From positions 1 to 60,989 of the forward strand of contig JAISMU010000186.1 in assembly GCA_031276635.1 (NCBI GenBank): a stretch of 60,989 bases of DNA. Reading direction: 5' to 3'. Source of the stretch: Deltaproteobacteria bacterium. Its GTDB lineage: Bacteria > Desulfobacterota > Desulfarculia > Adiutricales > Adiutricaceae. The notes beneath the pieces are model-generated. The model was not told the origin of the DNA, made no database searches, and saw nothing but the letters and a program-made list of their open reading frames with translations. Positions 27,929 through 36,535 of the stretch are shown one piece after another (within the stretch, counting starts at the first letter, position 1; each line of letters begins with the position of its first letter). The position numbers and the translations under genes were made by a program.

Positions 27929-29359
27929 TCAATCGGCGGTCACTTGGTTGCGACCATTTTGCTTGGAAACATACAGGGCCGTGTCAGCCCTGGCCAGAAC
28001 CGAGATGGCGTTGTCGCCAGGCCGAATCTCGGTTACGCCCATGGAAATGGAGACGTGAATGGTCTTGTCGCTGTGCCGGGAGAGCTTGAATTCCACCCCG
28101 GCCACGGCTCGGCGGATTTTCTCGGCCACCTTGGACGCGTCGGTAAGCTTGGCCTCCGGCAGCATGATAATGAACTCATCGCCCCCATAGCGGAAAATGA
28201 AATCATCGCAACGCAACAAGTCCGAGACAATCCGGCCCATGTGGGAAAGGATGCTGTCCCCGGCCTGGTGGCCATAAGTGTTATTGACATCGCGAAAGTG
28301 GTCAATGTCAAAGATCAAGAGGCTGAAGGTCTCCAGACGGCTATTGCGGAAATTCTCAATGGAAATGTTCACGGCCTCGTCATAGGCCCTTCGGTTGTAA
28401 ACCCCGGTCAGGGCGTCGCGCATGGAGATGGACTTGAAATCCTCAAGCTCCTTCAATAGCTTGTGACTTTGGGAGACAAAGGTGTCATAATCGCGGCGGA
28501 CCGAGTCGAGCCGAGACTCCAGGGTGGTCTTTTCCTGGTGCAATTCCTGGAGACGACGCTCGTCCTGCAGGGTTTTCTCCTCAATGGACTGGCACAGGAC
28601 CTCGACCTTGACCGCGATGAGGGTCAGGAGCTTTTCCGCGTCGGTGAGAGACTCGCCCTCATCGTGGGCCTCGTTGCACGAGTCCTGGATCATCGTCAAG
28701 CCCTCGGTCAGGGTCTCGTTGAATTCCCGGTTCTCCTCGTCAATGTAGGAAATGCTCTGGCGGAGAAGGCGCTTGAACTGCTCCTCGGTGTTCATCAGGG
28801 TCTTGATAATGTTGGAAAGACGGGCGGTAATCTGGTTTTTTTCCTCAGAGTAATCCTGAATGAAACGACACATCAACTGCGTCAGCGCCGACAGAATGAT
28901 CTCCTTGGGCTGCCCCTCGTCGATTTTCCTGATGAGGCCCAGGGCCTCCTCATTAAAACGGTAACCCCGATGAGAGGCGATCTGCCTTAAAAAGCGCTTA
29001 ACATACTCATTGACATTGCCTTCAGGGTGAGGCAGCTCCTCAGCCGGTCGCTCCTCAGACCGCCCCTCGCTCAGAACCAGTCGCAGGCCAACGGCCCGGC
29101 TCAATTCCGTGGCCAGGTTCTGGACCTCCTCCAAGGTGAGCTTAGTTTTCTCGACCAGGGCCGCGAGCTGGCCAATCCAAGCGGGGCTTTCTTTGTCAGG
29201 ATCATGAGCCAGACGGATAACGCTTTTCAACACCGTCTTGAAGGCGAGGATCAAATCAACCTGATCTAGCTCCAACCGAGTTAGAGATCGCTCCATCTCA
29301 AGATTCTTGGCCTTTAAAAGCTCCTGGGACTCAATTATGTTAAGCTTTTCATCAATCAT
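27929..29359 (-). CDS. Diguanylate cyclase (GGDEF)
   Basis: 476 residues from the ATG at 29359; a TTG at 29386 would add nine. It synthesises cyclic di-GMP. The N-terminal ~300 residues are helical and partly coiled-coil with no membrane segment, so it is cytosolic with an unrecognised input domain. The C-terminal GGDEF domain has RYGGDEFIIML, with a product-inhibition I-site RCDD five residues upstream, and KTIHVSISMGV. Both active and I-sites are intact. Preceded closely (32 nt) by the DUF1178 gene on the same strand, so possibly co-transcribed. Confidence 0.9.
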   Translation of the reverse strand: MIDEKLNIIESQELLKAKNLEMERSLTRLELDQVDLILAFKTVLKSVIRLAHDPDKESPAWIGQLAALVEKTKLTLEEVQNLATELSRAVGLRLVLSEGRSEERPAEELPHPEGNVNEYVKRFLRQIASHRGYRFNEEALGLIRKIDEGQPKEIILSALTQLMCRFIQDYSEEKNQITARLSNIIKTLMNTEEQFKRLLRQSISYIDEENREFNETLTEGLTMIQDSCNEAHDEGESLTDAEKLLTLIAVKVEVLCQSIEEKTLQDERRLQELHQEKTTLESRLDSVRRDYDTFVSQSHKLLKELEDFKSISMRDALTGVYNRRAYDEAVNISIENFRNSRLETFSLLIFDIDHFRDVNNTYGHQAGDSILSHMGRIVSDLLRCDDFIFRYGGDEFIIMLPEAKLTDASKVAEKIRRAVAGVEFKLSRHSDKTIHVSISMGVTEIRPGDNAISVLARADTALYVSKQNGRNQVTAD

Positions 29360-29391
29360 GGGCAATCTATCTCGGAAAAGAGACAATTAGT

Positions 29392-29847
29392 TTAGGAGGC
29401 GGTGTTTTTCCGACTCAAAATAGGTAACTTAAAAAACTCAACACCCTCGCCGCGGAGGATTTCCTCCTCGTCAGGGGTGGAGTTCCCCCGGATGTTCCTA
29501 GTGGGGGCCACCCCATAGTGCATCTTCAGGGCCTCAGTCGTAAAACTGGAGCCCACGTCCACAAAGTCTTTTTCCAGCCTGGCCGACAGCTCCACCAGTT
29601 TCCTGAAGGCCTTGACGGCCAAAGAATCCTGGTCCGGCTTTTTAGCCTGGCCCTCGGGCAAAACTTGAGCCGAGTTGGGACGCGCCCGAACCAATCCGAA
29701 GGTGGAAGGCCGTCTGGACACGTTATCGTCCCCGCAGATGGGGCAGAAAATCTGCCCCTCAGCCAACTGTCCTTCCAGATCCGTCAAATCAGTGAACCAT
29801 CCCTCAAAATGGTGCCCATTAAGGCAGACTAGATCAAAAATAACCAT
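29392..29847 (-). CDS. DUF1178 family protein
   Basis: 151 residues. N-terminal rubredoxin-like zinc ribbon with CLNGHHFEGWF and FCPICGDDNV (Cys pairs intact), followed by a helical part ending in GVAPTRNIRGNSTPDE. This layout is that of DUF1178 proteins, which are common in proteobacteria but of unknown function. ATG start; AT-rich region upstream. Confidence 0.85.
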   Translation of the reverse strand: MVIFDLVCLNGHHFEGWFTDLTDLEGQLAEGQIFCPICGDDNVSRRPSTFGLVRARPNSAQVLPEGQAKKPDQDSLAVKAFRKLVELSARLEKDFVDVGSSFTTEALKMHYGVAPTRNIRGNSTPDEEEILRGEGVEFFKLPILSRKNTAS

Positions 29848-30365
29848 ACAAAATCACGTTTTCAGAGCTTTATTAACTATAATAGCTCACCACTGGGAAA
29901 ATTTTTTTACCAAACCCTGTTCGCTCACGCCTCGGAATGTTTGGCCGTCTGACCGACCGTTGGTTTTTTTTCAAAAAAGGTCAGTTAAAACCCGCCAGTA
30001 TCATATAACCTGAAGTATCGATCTGTCAAATATCCATTATCCCTAGCCTGAGCCAGCCGCCGGCTCGGCAGAAAGCCCCGCCTAGCTCCGCCCGCCCAAG
30101 GCAAAAAAATACACTTTAATCTTAATATTAATTAATAATGAAATAAAATTTTATTTAAAAATTATATATTAATTATAAAAAATATCTTATTTATAAATAC
30201 TACCTAATTCTCTGATTTCTCACCTGACTCCCCGGCCCTTATGAGCCGCCCAAGGGAGGTAATATACGTATATATTTAAACTAAATTTTAATTTTTATTT
30301 GATTAAAATATTTTATACAAAATAAATAAATATAGTTAAAATACTAATTCATCTTTTTTTATCCT

Positions 30366-30562
30366 TTATTCCTCAAAAAATAGATGCCTCAGCCTAAAGT
30401 CAGTTTGTTCGGTCAGGACCACTTTCCAGCCAGGGCTCTTGGTTTTTTCCGCCAGTGGCGTCAAACAGGGCCTCTTTCTCGTCCAGCTCGATTTTTTGGG
30501 TTGCCTTGATGGTCGAGAAGACCGCGTCTTCAAGTTGCCAGGCCAGGGCCCGGGCTCCTGAT
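30366..30562 (-). pseudogene. Frameshifted 3' end of an unidentified gene
   Basis: In the middle of a gene-free 0.9-kb island (29848-30753) the minus strand has a GC-rich coding-like patch: LAWQLEDAVFSTIKATQKIE then DEKEALFDATGG. After one frameshift it continues as WKVVLTEQTDFRLRHLFFEE to a TAA at 30366. No start and no upstream part are present. I do not recognise the family. The rest of the island is AT-rich and shows nothing else. Confidence 0.3.
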
Positions 30563-30753
30563 TAACTTGTCAAGAGCGGCTAAGGTAAATTTAAAATTTC
30601 AGAGCCGACTTTTTTTCAGCCCCGGATTTTGCTATAATAATGTTTAATTGAGGCAACTGCCCTTATTGGCGAGCTCTAATTTAGACAGCTGTTTCCCATC
30701 CTGGGAACTGGAAGCGTTAAGTCGTCCCCTTTTGGGGCGGCGGGAGTTTGTGT

Positions 30754-31311
30754 ATGCAATTTACGGTGACTTTCCGGCACATGGAGCCCTCTGACCACCT
30801 TAAAGAGTTTGGTCGGGAAAAAATGGCCCGCCTGGAGAAATTTCTCGACTCGGTCATCGACGTCGACCTGACCTTCACTGTGGAAAAATTTCGCCACCGC
30901 GCTGAGGCTGTGGTGACCGCCGATGGCCTCAAAATCAAGGCGGAAGAGGAAACCGAGGACATGTACTCGGCTCTCGACCTCGTGATCGACAAGCTGGAAA
31001 AACAAATCAAGCGTCACCGGGAAAAGCTGAAGATTCATTACAAGGGCGCCGGCCAGGCCAAGCGGGGCTCCGGCCATAATGGCGAGAAGGACGAGCCTTC
31101 GGTCGCGGTCGCGGTCGAGGACGACGACTTCGTCACCGACCGGATTCGGGATCTCCCCCTGGATTCCATGAGCCTGGAGGAGGCGGCCGCCAAACTGTCC
31201 TTATCCAACATCCCCTTCGTGGTTTTTCTGGACCAGGAAAACGGCGGAGTCCGGCTGCTGCGCAAGATGGCCGCCGGTTCCACCGAGCTTGTGCGTTATC
31301 ACGCCCAATAG
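30754..31311 (+). CDS. hpf: Ribosome hibernation-promoting factor, long form
   Basis: 185 residues. N-terminal S30AE domain (MQFTVTFRHMEPSDHLKEF, VEKFRHRAEAVVTADG, DMYSALDLVIDKLEKQIKRH) binds the 30S decoding site. A charged linker follows, then a C-terminal ~60-residue domain (LSLEEA-like segment, IPFVVFLDQENGGVRLLRK) typical of long HPF that dimerises ribosomes into 100S. The ATG at 30754 has GGGAG upstream; a TTG two codons earlier is less likely. Position before ptsN and rapZ is the classic rpoN-hpf-ptsN arrangement, here without rpoN next door. Confidence 0.93.
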   Translation: MQFTVTFRHMEPSDHLKEFGREKMARLEKFLDSVIDVDLTFTVEKFRHRAEAVVTADGLKIKAEEETEDMYSALDLVIDKLEKQIKRHREKLKIHYKGAGQAKRGSGHNGEKDEPSVAVAVEDDDFVTDRIRDLPLDSMSLEEAAAKLSLSNIPFVVFLDQENGGVRLLRKMAAGSTELVRYHAQ

Positions 31312-31327
31312 CTAACGTCCCCATTTT

Positions 31328-31366
31328 GGCCGGTCCCCGGCGTCGGCCGGGCCGGCCCTATTTTTT
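31328..31366 (+). terminator. Intrinsic terminator between hpf and ptsN
   Basis: A strong two-part stem (GGCCGG/CCGGCC enclosing CCCGGC/GCCGGG with a GTCG loop) followed by CTATTTTTT, 17 nt after hpf. It should separate hpf transcription from ptsN at least in part. Confidence 0.85.
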
Positions 31367-31430
31367 GGCCAACCCATTTCTGGCCAAACCCTCGGCTGGG
31401 ACAGCCAGGGGCCATGGGGGGGGCTGAAAC

Positions 31431-31898
31431 ATGGACCTGAAACAATTCCTGACCCCAGAGGCCATTATTCTGGATCTGACGGCCACCACCTACCCCGAGG
31501 CCCTGACGACCATGTGCCAACTGGCGGCCCGGCTTTTGCGGCGGCAGTTGGCGGAGATTCTGGAGCCGGTTCTGGAGCGGGAAAATCTCGGCCCGACCGC
31601 CGTGGGGGGCGGGGTGGCCATACCTCATGGCAAAGTGCCGGGCTTGAGCGAGGTTTTCTTGACCTTGGCCCGGATCGCCCCAGGCGCGGAACTGGCTGTG
31701 GACAGCCCCGATGGTCAGCCGGTCAAAATCCTGACCCTGGTTTTAAGCCCGATGACGCCCACCAGCGGGCATCTGCGGGTCCTGGCCCTTTTGGGGCGGC
31801 TCTGGAAAACCCCTAAGAACCTCAGCCTGTTGTTGGCCGCCCCGGACCAGGAAACCTTTTATCGCCTTTTCCTGGAATTGGCCGCCATAGCCGCTTAG
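31431..31898 (+). CDS. ptsN: PTS IIA protein, nitrogen/fructose type
   Basis: 155 residues. EIIA(Ntr)-like phosphocarrier. The phosphorylated histidine is in GGVAIPHGKVPG. The N-terminal half has the EIIA helix pattern (EALTTMCQLAARLL). In proteobacteria PtsN reports PTS phosphorylation state to regulators rather than moving sugar. Followed 18 nt later by rapZ, an arrangement seen widely. Confidence 0.9.
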   Translation: MDLKQFLTPEAIILDLTATTYPEALTTMCQLAARLLRRQLAEILEPVLERENLGPTAVGGGVAIPHGKVPGLSEVFLTLARIAPGAELAVDSPDGQPVKILTLVLSPMTPTSGHLRVLALLGRLWKTPKNLSLLLAAPDQETFYRLFLELAAIAA

Positions 31899-31916
31899 GG
31901 CCAGCGAGGAGCGCCC

Positions 31917-32789
31917 ATGGTCGACACCCTCAAAGCCGGTTTGATAATTGTGGTCACAGGCCTTTCTGGCTCGGGCAAGACCTCGGCCCTGAAATCCCTG
32001 GAGGACCACGGTTTCATGGCCATTGACAACCTCCCCGTCCTCCTGCTGCCCAAGCTGCTGGCCATCCGCAAGGAAAGCGGCGACTTCATCCGCCTGGCCG
32101 TGGGCATGGACGCCCGGGAGATGGATCTCATGACCCATTATGAGGAAGTTTTTGACCAGGCCCGGGAAATGGGTTATGACCTCAAACTCCTTTTTCTGGA
32201 GGCGGATGACCAGGTGCTGGTCAAGCGCTTTTCCGAGACCAGACGTCCGCATCCTCTCTCCCAGACCGGGAACCTGGCCGCGGCCATCCGCCTGGAGCGC
32301 GAAAAGCTGGCTCCCCTGCGCGGCATCGCCGACCTGATTCTGAACACCACTGGCCTCACCGCCCAACGGCTCAGGGAAATGGTTCTTGAGCGCTTTGTTC
32401 AGATCCAGAATCGCCGGAGCCTGGCGGTGGAAGTGCTCTCGTTCGGGTTTAAGAACGGTCTCCCGCCCGAGGCGGATCTGATGCTCGACGTGCGTTTTCT
32501 GCCTAATCCCTTTTATGTGGAAAAGCTGCGAGCCCTCGATGGCCGGGACGAGCGAGTCCTGAACTACGTTCTCTCCTTCAACGAGACCAGGGAGTTTTTG
32601 GAAAAATTGCTGGACCTGCTGGATTTTCTGCTGCCCCTCTACCAAAGAGAAGGCAAATCTTATCTGACCATCGCCGTGGGCTGCACGGGTGGCCAACATC
32701 GCAGCGTGGCCCTGGCCGGCTACCTGTGGGAGCGCCTGAAAACCTGCTTTTCCGGGAGCTTGGTGCTGCGCCACCGGGACATTGTTTAA
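31917..32789 (+). CDS. rapZ: RNase adapter protein RapZ
   Basis: 290 residues. N-terminal P-loop GLSGSGKTSALKSLED and Walker-B-like FMAIDNLPVLLLPKL. C-terminal domain has LMLDVRFLPNPFY, the signature RTGD-equivalent region, and AVGCTGGQHRSVALA. In E. coli RapZ directs RNase E to the GlmZ small RNA; in this lineage the target is unknown. GAGGAG precedes the ATG. Middle of the ptsN-rapZ-PTS cluster. Confidence 0.95.
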   Translation: MVDTLKAGLIIVVTGLSGSGKTSALKSLEDHGFMAIDNLPVLLLPKLLAIRKESGDFIRLAVGMDAREMDLMTHYEEVFDQAREMGYDLKLLFLEADDQVLVKRFSETRRPHPLSQTGNLAAAIRLEREKLAPLRGIADLILNTTGLTAQRLREMVLERFVQIQNRRSLAVEVLSFGFKNGLPPEADLMLDVRFLPNPFYVEKLRALDGRDERVLNYVLSFNETREFLEKLLDLLDFLLPLYQREGKSYLTIAVGCTGGQHRSVALAGYLWERLKTCFSGSLVLRHRDIV

Positions 32790-32866
32790 GGGCCCGATAA
32801 AAAATTTTTCAAGGCGGCCCGACCCTTTTCGCGAGGACGGGCCTGAGAAGACGGGGGAAAATCATC

Positions 32867-33283
32867 TTGATAGGCCTGGTCATCGCCACTCATGGGCGCC
32901 TGGGAGAAGAGCTATTGCGAACCGCTGAGCTCATCATCGGGACGGTGGAAAACTGCCTGACCATTCCCGTGGAACTGGATCTGAGCCCGGACGAGCTCAA
33001 AACCCGGATGGAGGCGGCCATTCAGAGCCAGGATCAAGGTCAGGGCGTCCTGATTCTGACTGACATGTTCGGGGGGACCCCTTCGAACATCAGCCTCTCC
33101 TTTTTAAAGGAGGAGCGAGTCGACATCCTGACCGGGGCCAATCTGCCGATGCTGCTGCGGGCCTGTCAGCAGAGGGAAAAACCGGACGCGACCCTGCGCT
33201 CCCTGGCCCTGGACAGCCGCGATTACGCCCGCAAAGGCATTAATATGGCCGGCGACATGCTGGGCAAACGGAGCCGGGCCTAG
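32867..33283 (+). CDS. PTS IIA component, mannose family
   Basis: 138 residues. Phosphohistidine in LVIATHGRLGEELL (His about residue 10 from the TTG start), then TDMFGGTPSNISLSF, both diagnostic of EIIA(Man). It receives phosphate from HPr and passes it to IIB. Upstream rapZ and downstream IIB are in the same direction. No HPr or enzyme I is in the window. Confidence 0.9.
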   Translation: MIGLVIATHGRLGEELLRTAELIIGTVENCLTIPVELDLSPDELKTRMEAAIQSQDQGQGVLILTDMFGGTPSNISLSFLKEERVDILTGANLPMLLRACQQREKPDATLRSLALDSRDYARKGINMAGDMLGKRSRA

Positions 33284-33313
33284 CCTCGCCCGCGCCGGCC
33301 CAGGGGAACGACG

Positions 33314-33811
33314 ATGCCCATAATGGCGACCCGCGTTGACCAAAAGCTCATCCACGGCCAAGTCACTCTGGGCTGGGCCCCCTTTCTGGGCGTGGAGGAA
33401 ATCATCGTGGCCGACCACCCAGCCATGGACAGCGTGTTGTTAATGGATATCATGGCCTCTGGAGTGCAGCCGCCGGTCAAGGACACCTTCTTTGTCACCC
33501 CAGCCCGGCTGCCGGCCTACCTGAAAAGCCGCCAGGGCCAGGATCCCCGGCTGATGATCCTCTTCCGGGACGTGGCTGGGGCTTACGAGGCCATTCAGGA
33601 AGGTTTTAAGCCCCCGAGCCTGAACCTGGGCAATCAATTTTATCTGACCCGCCAGGAGACCACCCGGCTCGCGGACAGCTTTTTTGTCAACCGCGAAGAC
33701 CTGGAGACCCTCATCGCCCTGGCCAACCAGGGCTTAAAAATCTTCTTCCAGTCCCTGCCCGCCGATGAGCCTGTCCCCTTCGACCCTGGGCGCTATCAAT
33801 GGATCCTCTAA
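33314..33811 (+). CDS. PTS IIB component, mannose/sorbose family
   Basis: 165 residues, the family length. Phosphorylated His in TRVDQKLIHGQVTLGW, then VADHPAMDS and LNLGNQFYLT. Receives phosphate from IIA. Its last 13 nt overlap the IIC start, so the two are translationally coupled. Confidence 0.9.
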   Translation: MPIMATRVDQKLIHGQVTLGWAPFLGVEEIIVADHPAMDSVLLMDIMASGVQPPVKDTFFVTPARLPAYLKSRQGQDPRLMILFRDVAGAYEAIQEGFKPPSLNLGNQFYLTRQETTRLADSFFVNREDLETLIALANQGLKIFFQSLPADEPVPFDPGRYQWIL

Positions 33812-34509
33812 ACGCCCCTCATCTCCTGGCCGCTCTGGCTCTAGGCGCCCTCTTAAACCTTGACCGCCAATCATTTGGGCACTTCATGCTGGGCCGACCG
33901 CTGGTGACCGGCCTCTTCATGGGTCTGGCCCTGGGCCGGCCCTGGGCCGGGCTGACTCTGGGCCTGTGGACCGAAATCCTCTGGCTTTCCCGACCACCCC
34001 TGGGGGGCTTCATCAGCCCCAATGGCGGCCTAGCTGTCTCTTGCGCCCTGCTGGCCTCGACCCTGCTGGCCCGGTTTTTTCCTCTCGCCCCGGAAAGGCC
34101 GGTCCTGGTTCTGCTCTTCGCCCTGATTCCGCCATTAGCCAAAATGGCCACAGGCCTTGAGGTCCTCGGTCGGGAAGTGGCCGGTCGCCGGGAGGAGAGA
34201 CTGGAGCTGTTGGAAAGCCTGCCCCCGCCGGGGCCCGAGCCGGTCTTTTTCTGGGCCAACCTCAAGGGCCTTCTGTTCACCCTGCTGGCCGCCCTAGCCG
34301 GCCTGACCGCCGGGACGGGCCTGGTCACCCTGGGGGCGGGCCTGGTAATCAGGCTGGACCCCCAGTGGCTCTGGCCGCTCCTGGATAAACTGGCCCCCCT
34401 CATTCCCCTGGTGGGTCTTTCCATCAACGCCGGTCGCCTCCCCAAAAGCCTTTTCGCTTACTATTTTCTAGGCCTGGCCGCCGCCCTGGCCCTGTTGAGC
34501 CTCGCCTGA
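33799..34509 (+). CDS. PTS IIC component, mannose family
   Basis: 236 residues with about six hydrophobic segments, including LLAALALGALLNLDRQSFG, LVTGLFMGLALG and the family's ILWL..PPLGGFISPNGGLA stretch. Membrane sugar-channel subunit of mannose-type PTS. A IID partner, needed for transport in classical systems, does not follow; the next gene is a GNAT acetyltransferase. The set therefore looks incomplete locally and may be regulatory. Confidence 0.85.
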   Translation: MDPLNAPHLLAALALGALLNLDRQSFGHFMLGRPLVTGLFMGLALGRPWAGLTLGLWTEILWLSRPPLGGFISPNGGLAVSCALLASTLLARFFPLAPERPVLVLLFALIPPLAKMATGLEVLGREVAGRREERLELLESLPPPGPEPVFFWANLKGLLFTLLAALAGLTAGTGLVTLGAGLVIRLDPQWLWPLLDKLAPLIPLVGLSINAGRLPKSLFAYYFLGLAAALALLSLA

Positions 34510-34520
34510 GGGAACCGGCC

Positions 34521-35036
34521 ATGCCCGCCGCTCCCCCCACCCCTCAGGCCGGCCTCACCCGCCGGGCCTTGCGGGCGACCGATCTGCCGGGGGTCCTGGA
34601 GCTGGAAACCCTCACCCAGAGTGAGCCCTGGGGCCTGAGGGAATTTCAGGGCGAGTTGAGCCGACCCTTCGCCGCCCCCTGGGGTTTTTTCGCGACCGAG
34701 AGCCTGGTGGCCTACTTCTGGGCCTGGCTTCTGCCACCGGAGACCCACCTGTTGCGCCTTAGCGTAACCCCGGCCTGGCGTGGCCGCGGTTTGGGGGCCA
34801 GGCTCCTCGCCGATCTGGTGGAGCTGACCCGAGCGTCCCAAGGCGACCTGATCCTTTTGGAGGTGGCCGCCCAGAACGAGCGGGCCATCCACCTCTACCG
34901 TCAGGCCGGCTTCCAAATCGATGGTCGGGCTCGCAAATATTACGCCTCTGGGGACGCCCTCAGGATGAGTCTCAGGCTGCGGGACTGGCCGGGCCTGGCC
35001 CAGGCCAGTCCCGGCCTCTTTCTGGAAAATAACTGA
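34521..35036 (+). CDS. rimI: GNAT acetyltransferase, RimI-like
   Basis: 171 residues. Starts with LTRRALRATDLPGVLELE. Motif A is VTPAWRGRGLGARLL (acetyl-CoA pyrophosphate loop). Then comes LLEVAAQNERAIHLYRQAGF, as in ribosomal-protein alanine N-acetyltransferase RimI, which acetylates the N-terminus of S18. The substrate here is inferred. Starts 12 nt after IIC, so it likely shares that transcript. Confidence 0.82.
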   Translation: MPAAPPTPQAGLTRRALRATDLPGVLELETLTQSEPWGLREFQGELSRPFAAPWGFFATESLVAYFWAWLLPPETHLLRLSVTPAWRGRGLGARLLADLVELTRASQGDLILLEVAAQNERAIHLYRQAGFQIDGRARKYYASGDALRMSLRLRDWPGLAQASPGLFLENN

Positions 35037-35152
35037 AAAATTAGCTGAAAAAAATAGCTGCCTGAGGTTTTTTTTCGTATAATCACGGCTGATATCCCTG
35101 GACATTTTCTGGGTTTTTCGCTCGGCCTTGGGCCGCCATTTTTCGGAAAAGC

Positions 35153-36535
35153 ATGACTGAAACCATTTTAGTTGTTGACGACGAGAAGGACATCCGCCTG
35201 ACTTTGAGCGGGATCCTGGCCGACGAGGGCTTTCTGGTGGCCCAGGCTTCCTCCGGCCCCGAGGCCCTGGAGAGGCTGGAGGTCTCAGCCCCAGGAGTGG
35301 TCATTCTCGATCTGTGGATGAGCGGAGCCGAGCAGGGCTTTGAGGCCCTGGCCCGAATGCGCGAGGAATATCCCCAGGTCCCGGTCATCGTCATTTCCGG
35401 GCATGGCAACGTGGAGACCGCGGTCAAGGCGGTCAAGAGCGGGGCCTTTGACTTCATTCAAAAGCCCCTGTCCGCCGACACCATTCTGCTGGCTGTGAAT
35501 CGGGCCATCAAATACCGGCGCCTGGACAAGGAAAACCGGCTCCTGCGACCGGATGGCGATTCCTCACTCATTCAAGGGCCCAGCCCGGCCATGAGCTCCT
35601 TGATGAAAACCCTGGAACTGGTGGCCCCGACCACCGCCCCGGTTCTGATCAGTGGGGAAAATGGGGTCGGCAAGGAGCTCGTGGCCAAGACCATTCACCG
35701 CCTCTCCCCCCGGGCCGACCAGCCCATGATCGCGGTCAACTGCGCGGCCATCCCCGAGGAGCTGGTGGAAAGCGAGCTGTTCGGGCACGAGAGAGGAGCC
35801 TTCACCGGGGCCGAGCGCCGCCGCCAAGGCCGTTTTGACCTGGCCAATCACTCCACCCTCTTCCTCGACGAGATCGCCGACATGTCCCTCAAGACCCAGG
35901 CCAAGATTCTGCGGGTCATCCAGGAGCAAAAATTCGAGCGGGTCGGGGGAACCAGAACCATCAACGTGGACGTCCGGGTCATCGCGGCCAGCAACAAGGA
36001 TCTGGAGGCCGAAATCGCCCGGGGAGCCTTTCGAGATGACCTCTATTACCGGCTGAACGTGGTCCCCATCGTGGTCCCGCCTTTGCGGCAGCGGTCGGAG
36101 GATATCCCGAACCTGGCCAAAGTTTTTCTGGAAAGGTGCCTGGCGGCCAATAACCTTGAGCCCAAGGAACTGGACCCCGGCTTTCTGACCGAGCTCCAGA
36201 AAAAACCTTGGCCCGGCAATGTCCGGGAACTCAAAAACACCATTGAGCGCCTGGCCATAATCAGCCCGGGCCCGGTCATTCGCGGGACCCCACCCGAAGC
36301 CAGGGAGACTCCGGACCAACCGGGTCGGCTGGAGGGGCTGGACGAGGCCATTCTGACCATGACTTTCCGGGAGGCCCGGGCCGAGTTTGAGCGTCGCTAT
36401 CTGCTGGCCCAATTGAAGGCCCACGGGCATAACATCACCCAGACGGCCGAGTCCATCGCCATGGACCGGACAACTTTGCATAAAAAACTCAAGACCTTGG
36501 GGTTCAAGGACTGGGTGGAAGGAAATGGCCCTTGA
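35153..36535 (+). CDS. Sigma-54-dependent response regulator, NtrC/NtrX type
   Basis: 460 residues with three domains. The receiver (1-120) has DDEKD and phospho-acceptor D53 in VVILDLWMSG. The AAA+ domain has Walker A GENGVGKE, the sigma-54 contact loop GAFTGAERRRQGRF, and Walker B TLFLDEIADM. The C-terminal Fis-type helix-turn-helix is NITQTAESIAMDRTTLHKKL. All motifs are intact, so it should activate RpoN promoters. No histidine kinase is adjacent. Its stop overlaps the start of the yihY-like gene (TTGA). Confidence 0.92.
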   Translation: MTETILVVDDEKDIRLTLSGILADEGFLVAQASSGPEALERLEVSAPGVVILDLWMSGAEQGFEALARMREEYPQVPVIVISGHGNVETAVKAVKSGAFDFIQKPLSADTILLAVNRAIKYRRLDKENRLLRPDGDSSLIQGPSPAMSSLMKTLELVAPTTAPVLISGENGVGKELVAKTIHRLSPRADQPMIAVNCAAIPEELVESELFGHERGAFTGAERRRQGRFDLANHSTLFLDEIADMSLKTQAKILRVIQEQKFERVGGTRTINVDVRVIAASNKDLEAEIARGAFRDDLYYRLNVVPIVVPPLRQRSEDIPNLAKVFLERCLAANNLEPKELDPGFLTELQKKPWPGNVRELKNTIERLAIISPGPVIRGTPPEARETPDQPGRLEGLDEAILTMTFREARAEFERRYLLAQLKAHGHNITQTAESIAMDRTTLHKKLKTLGFKDWVEGNGP

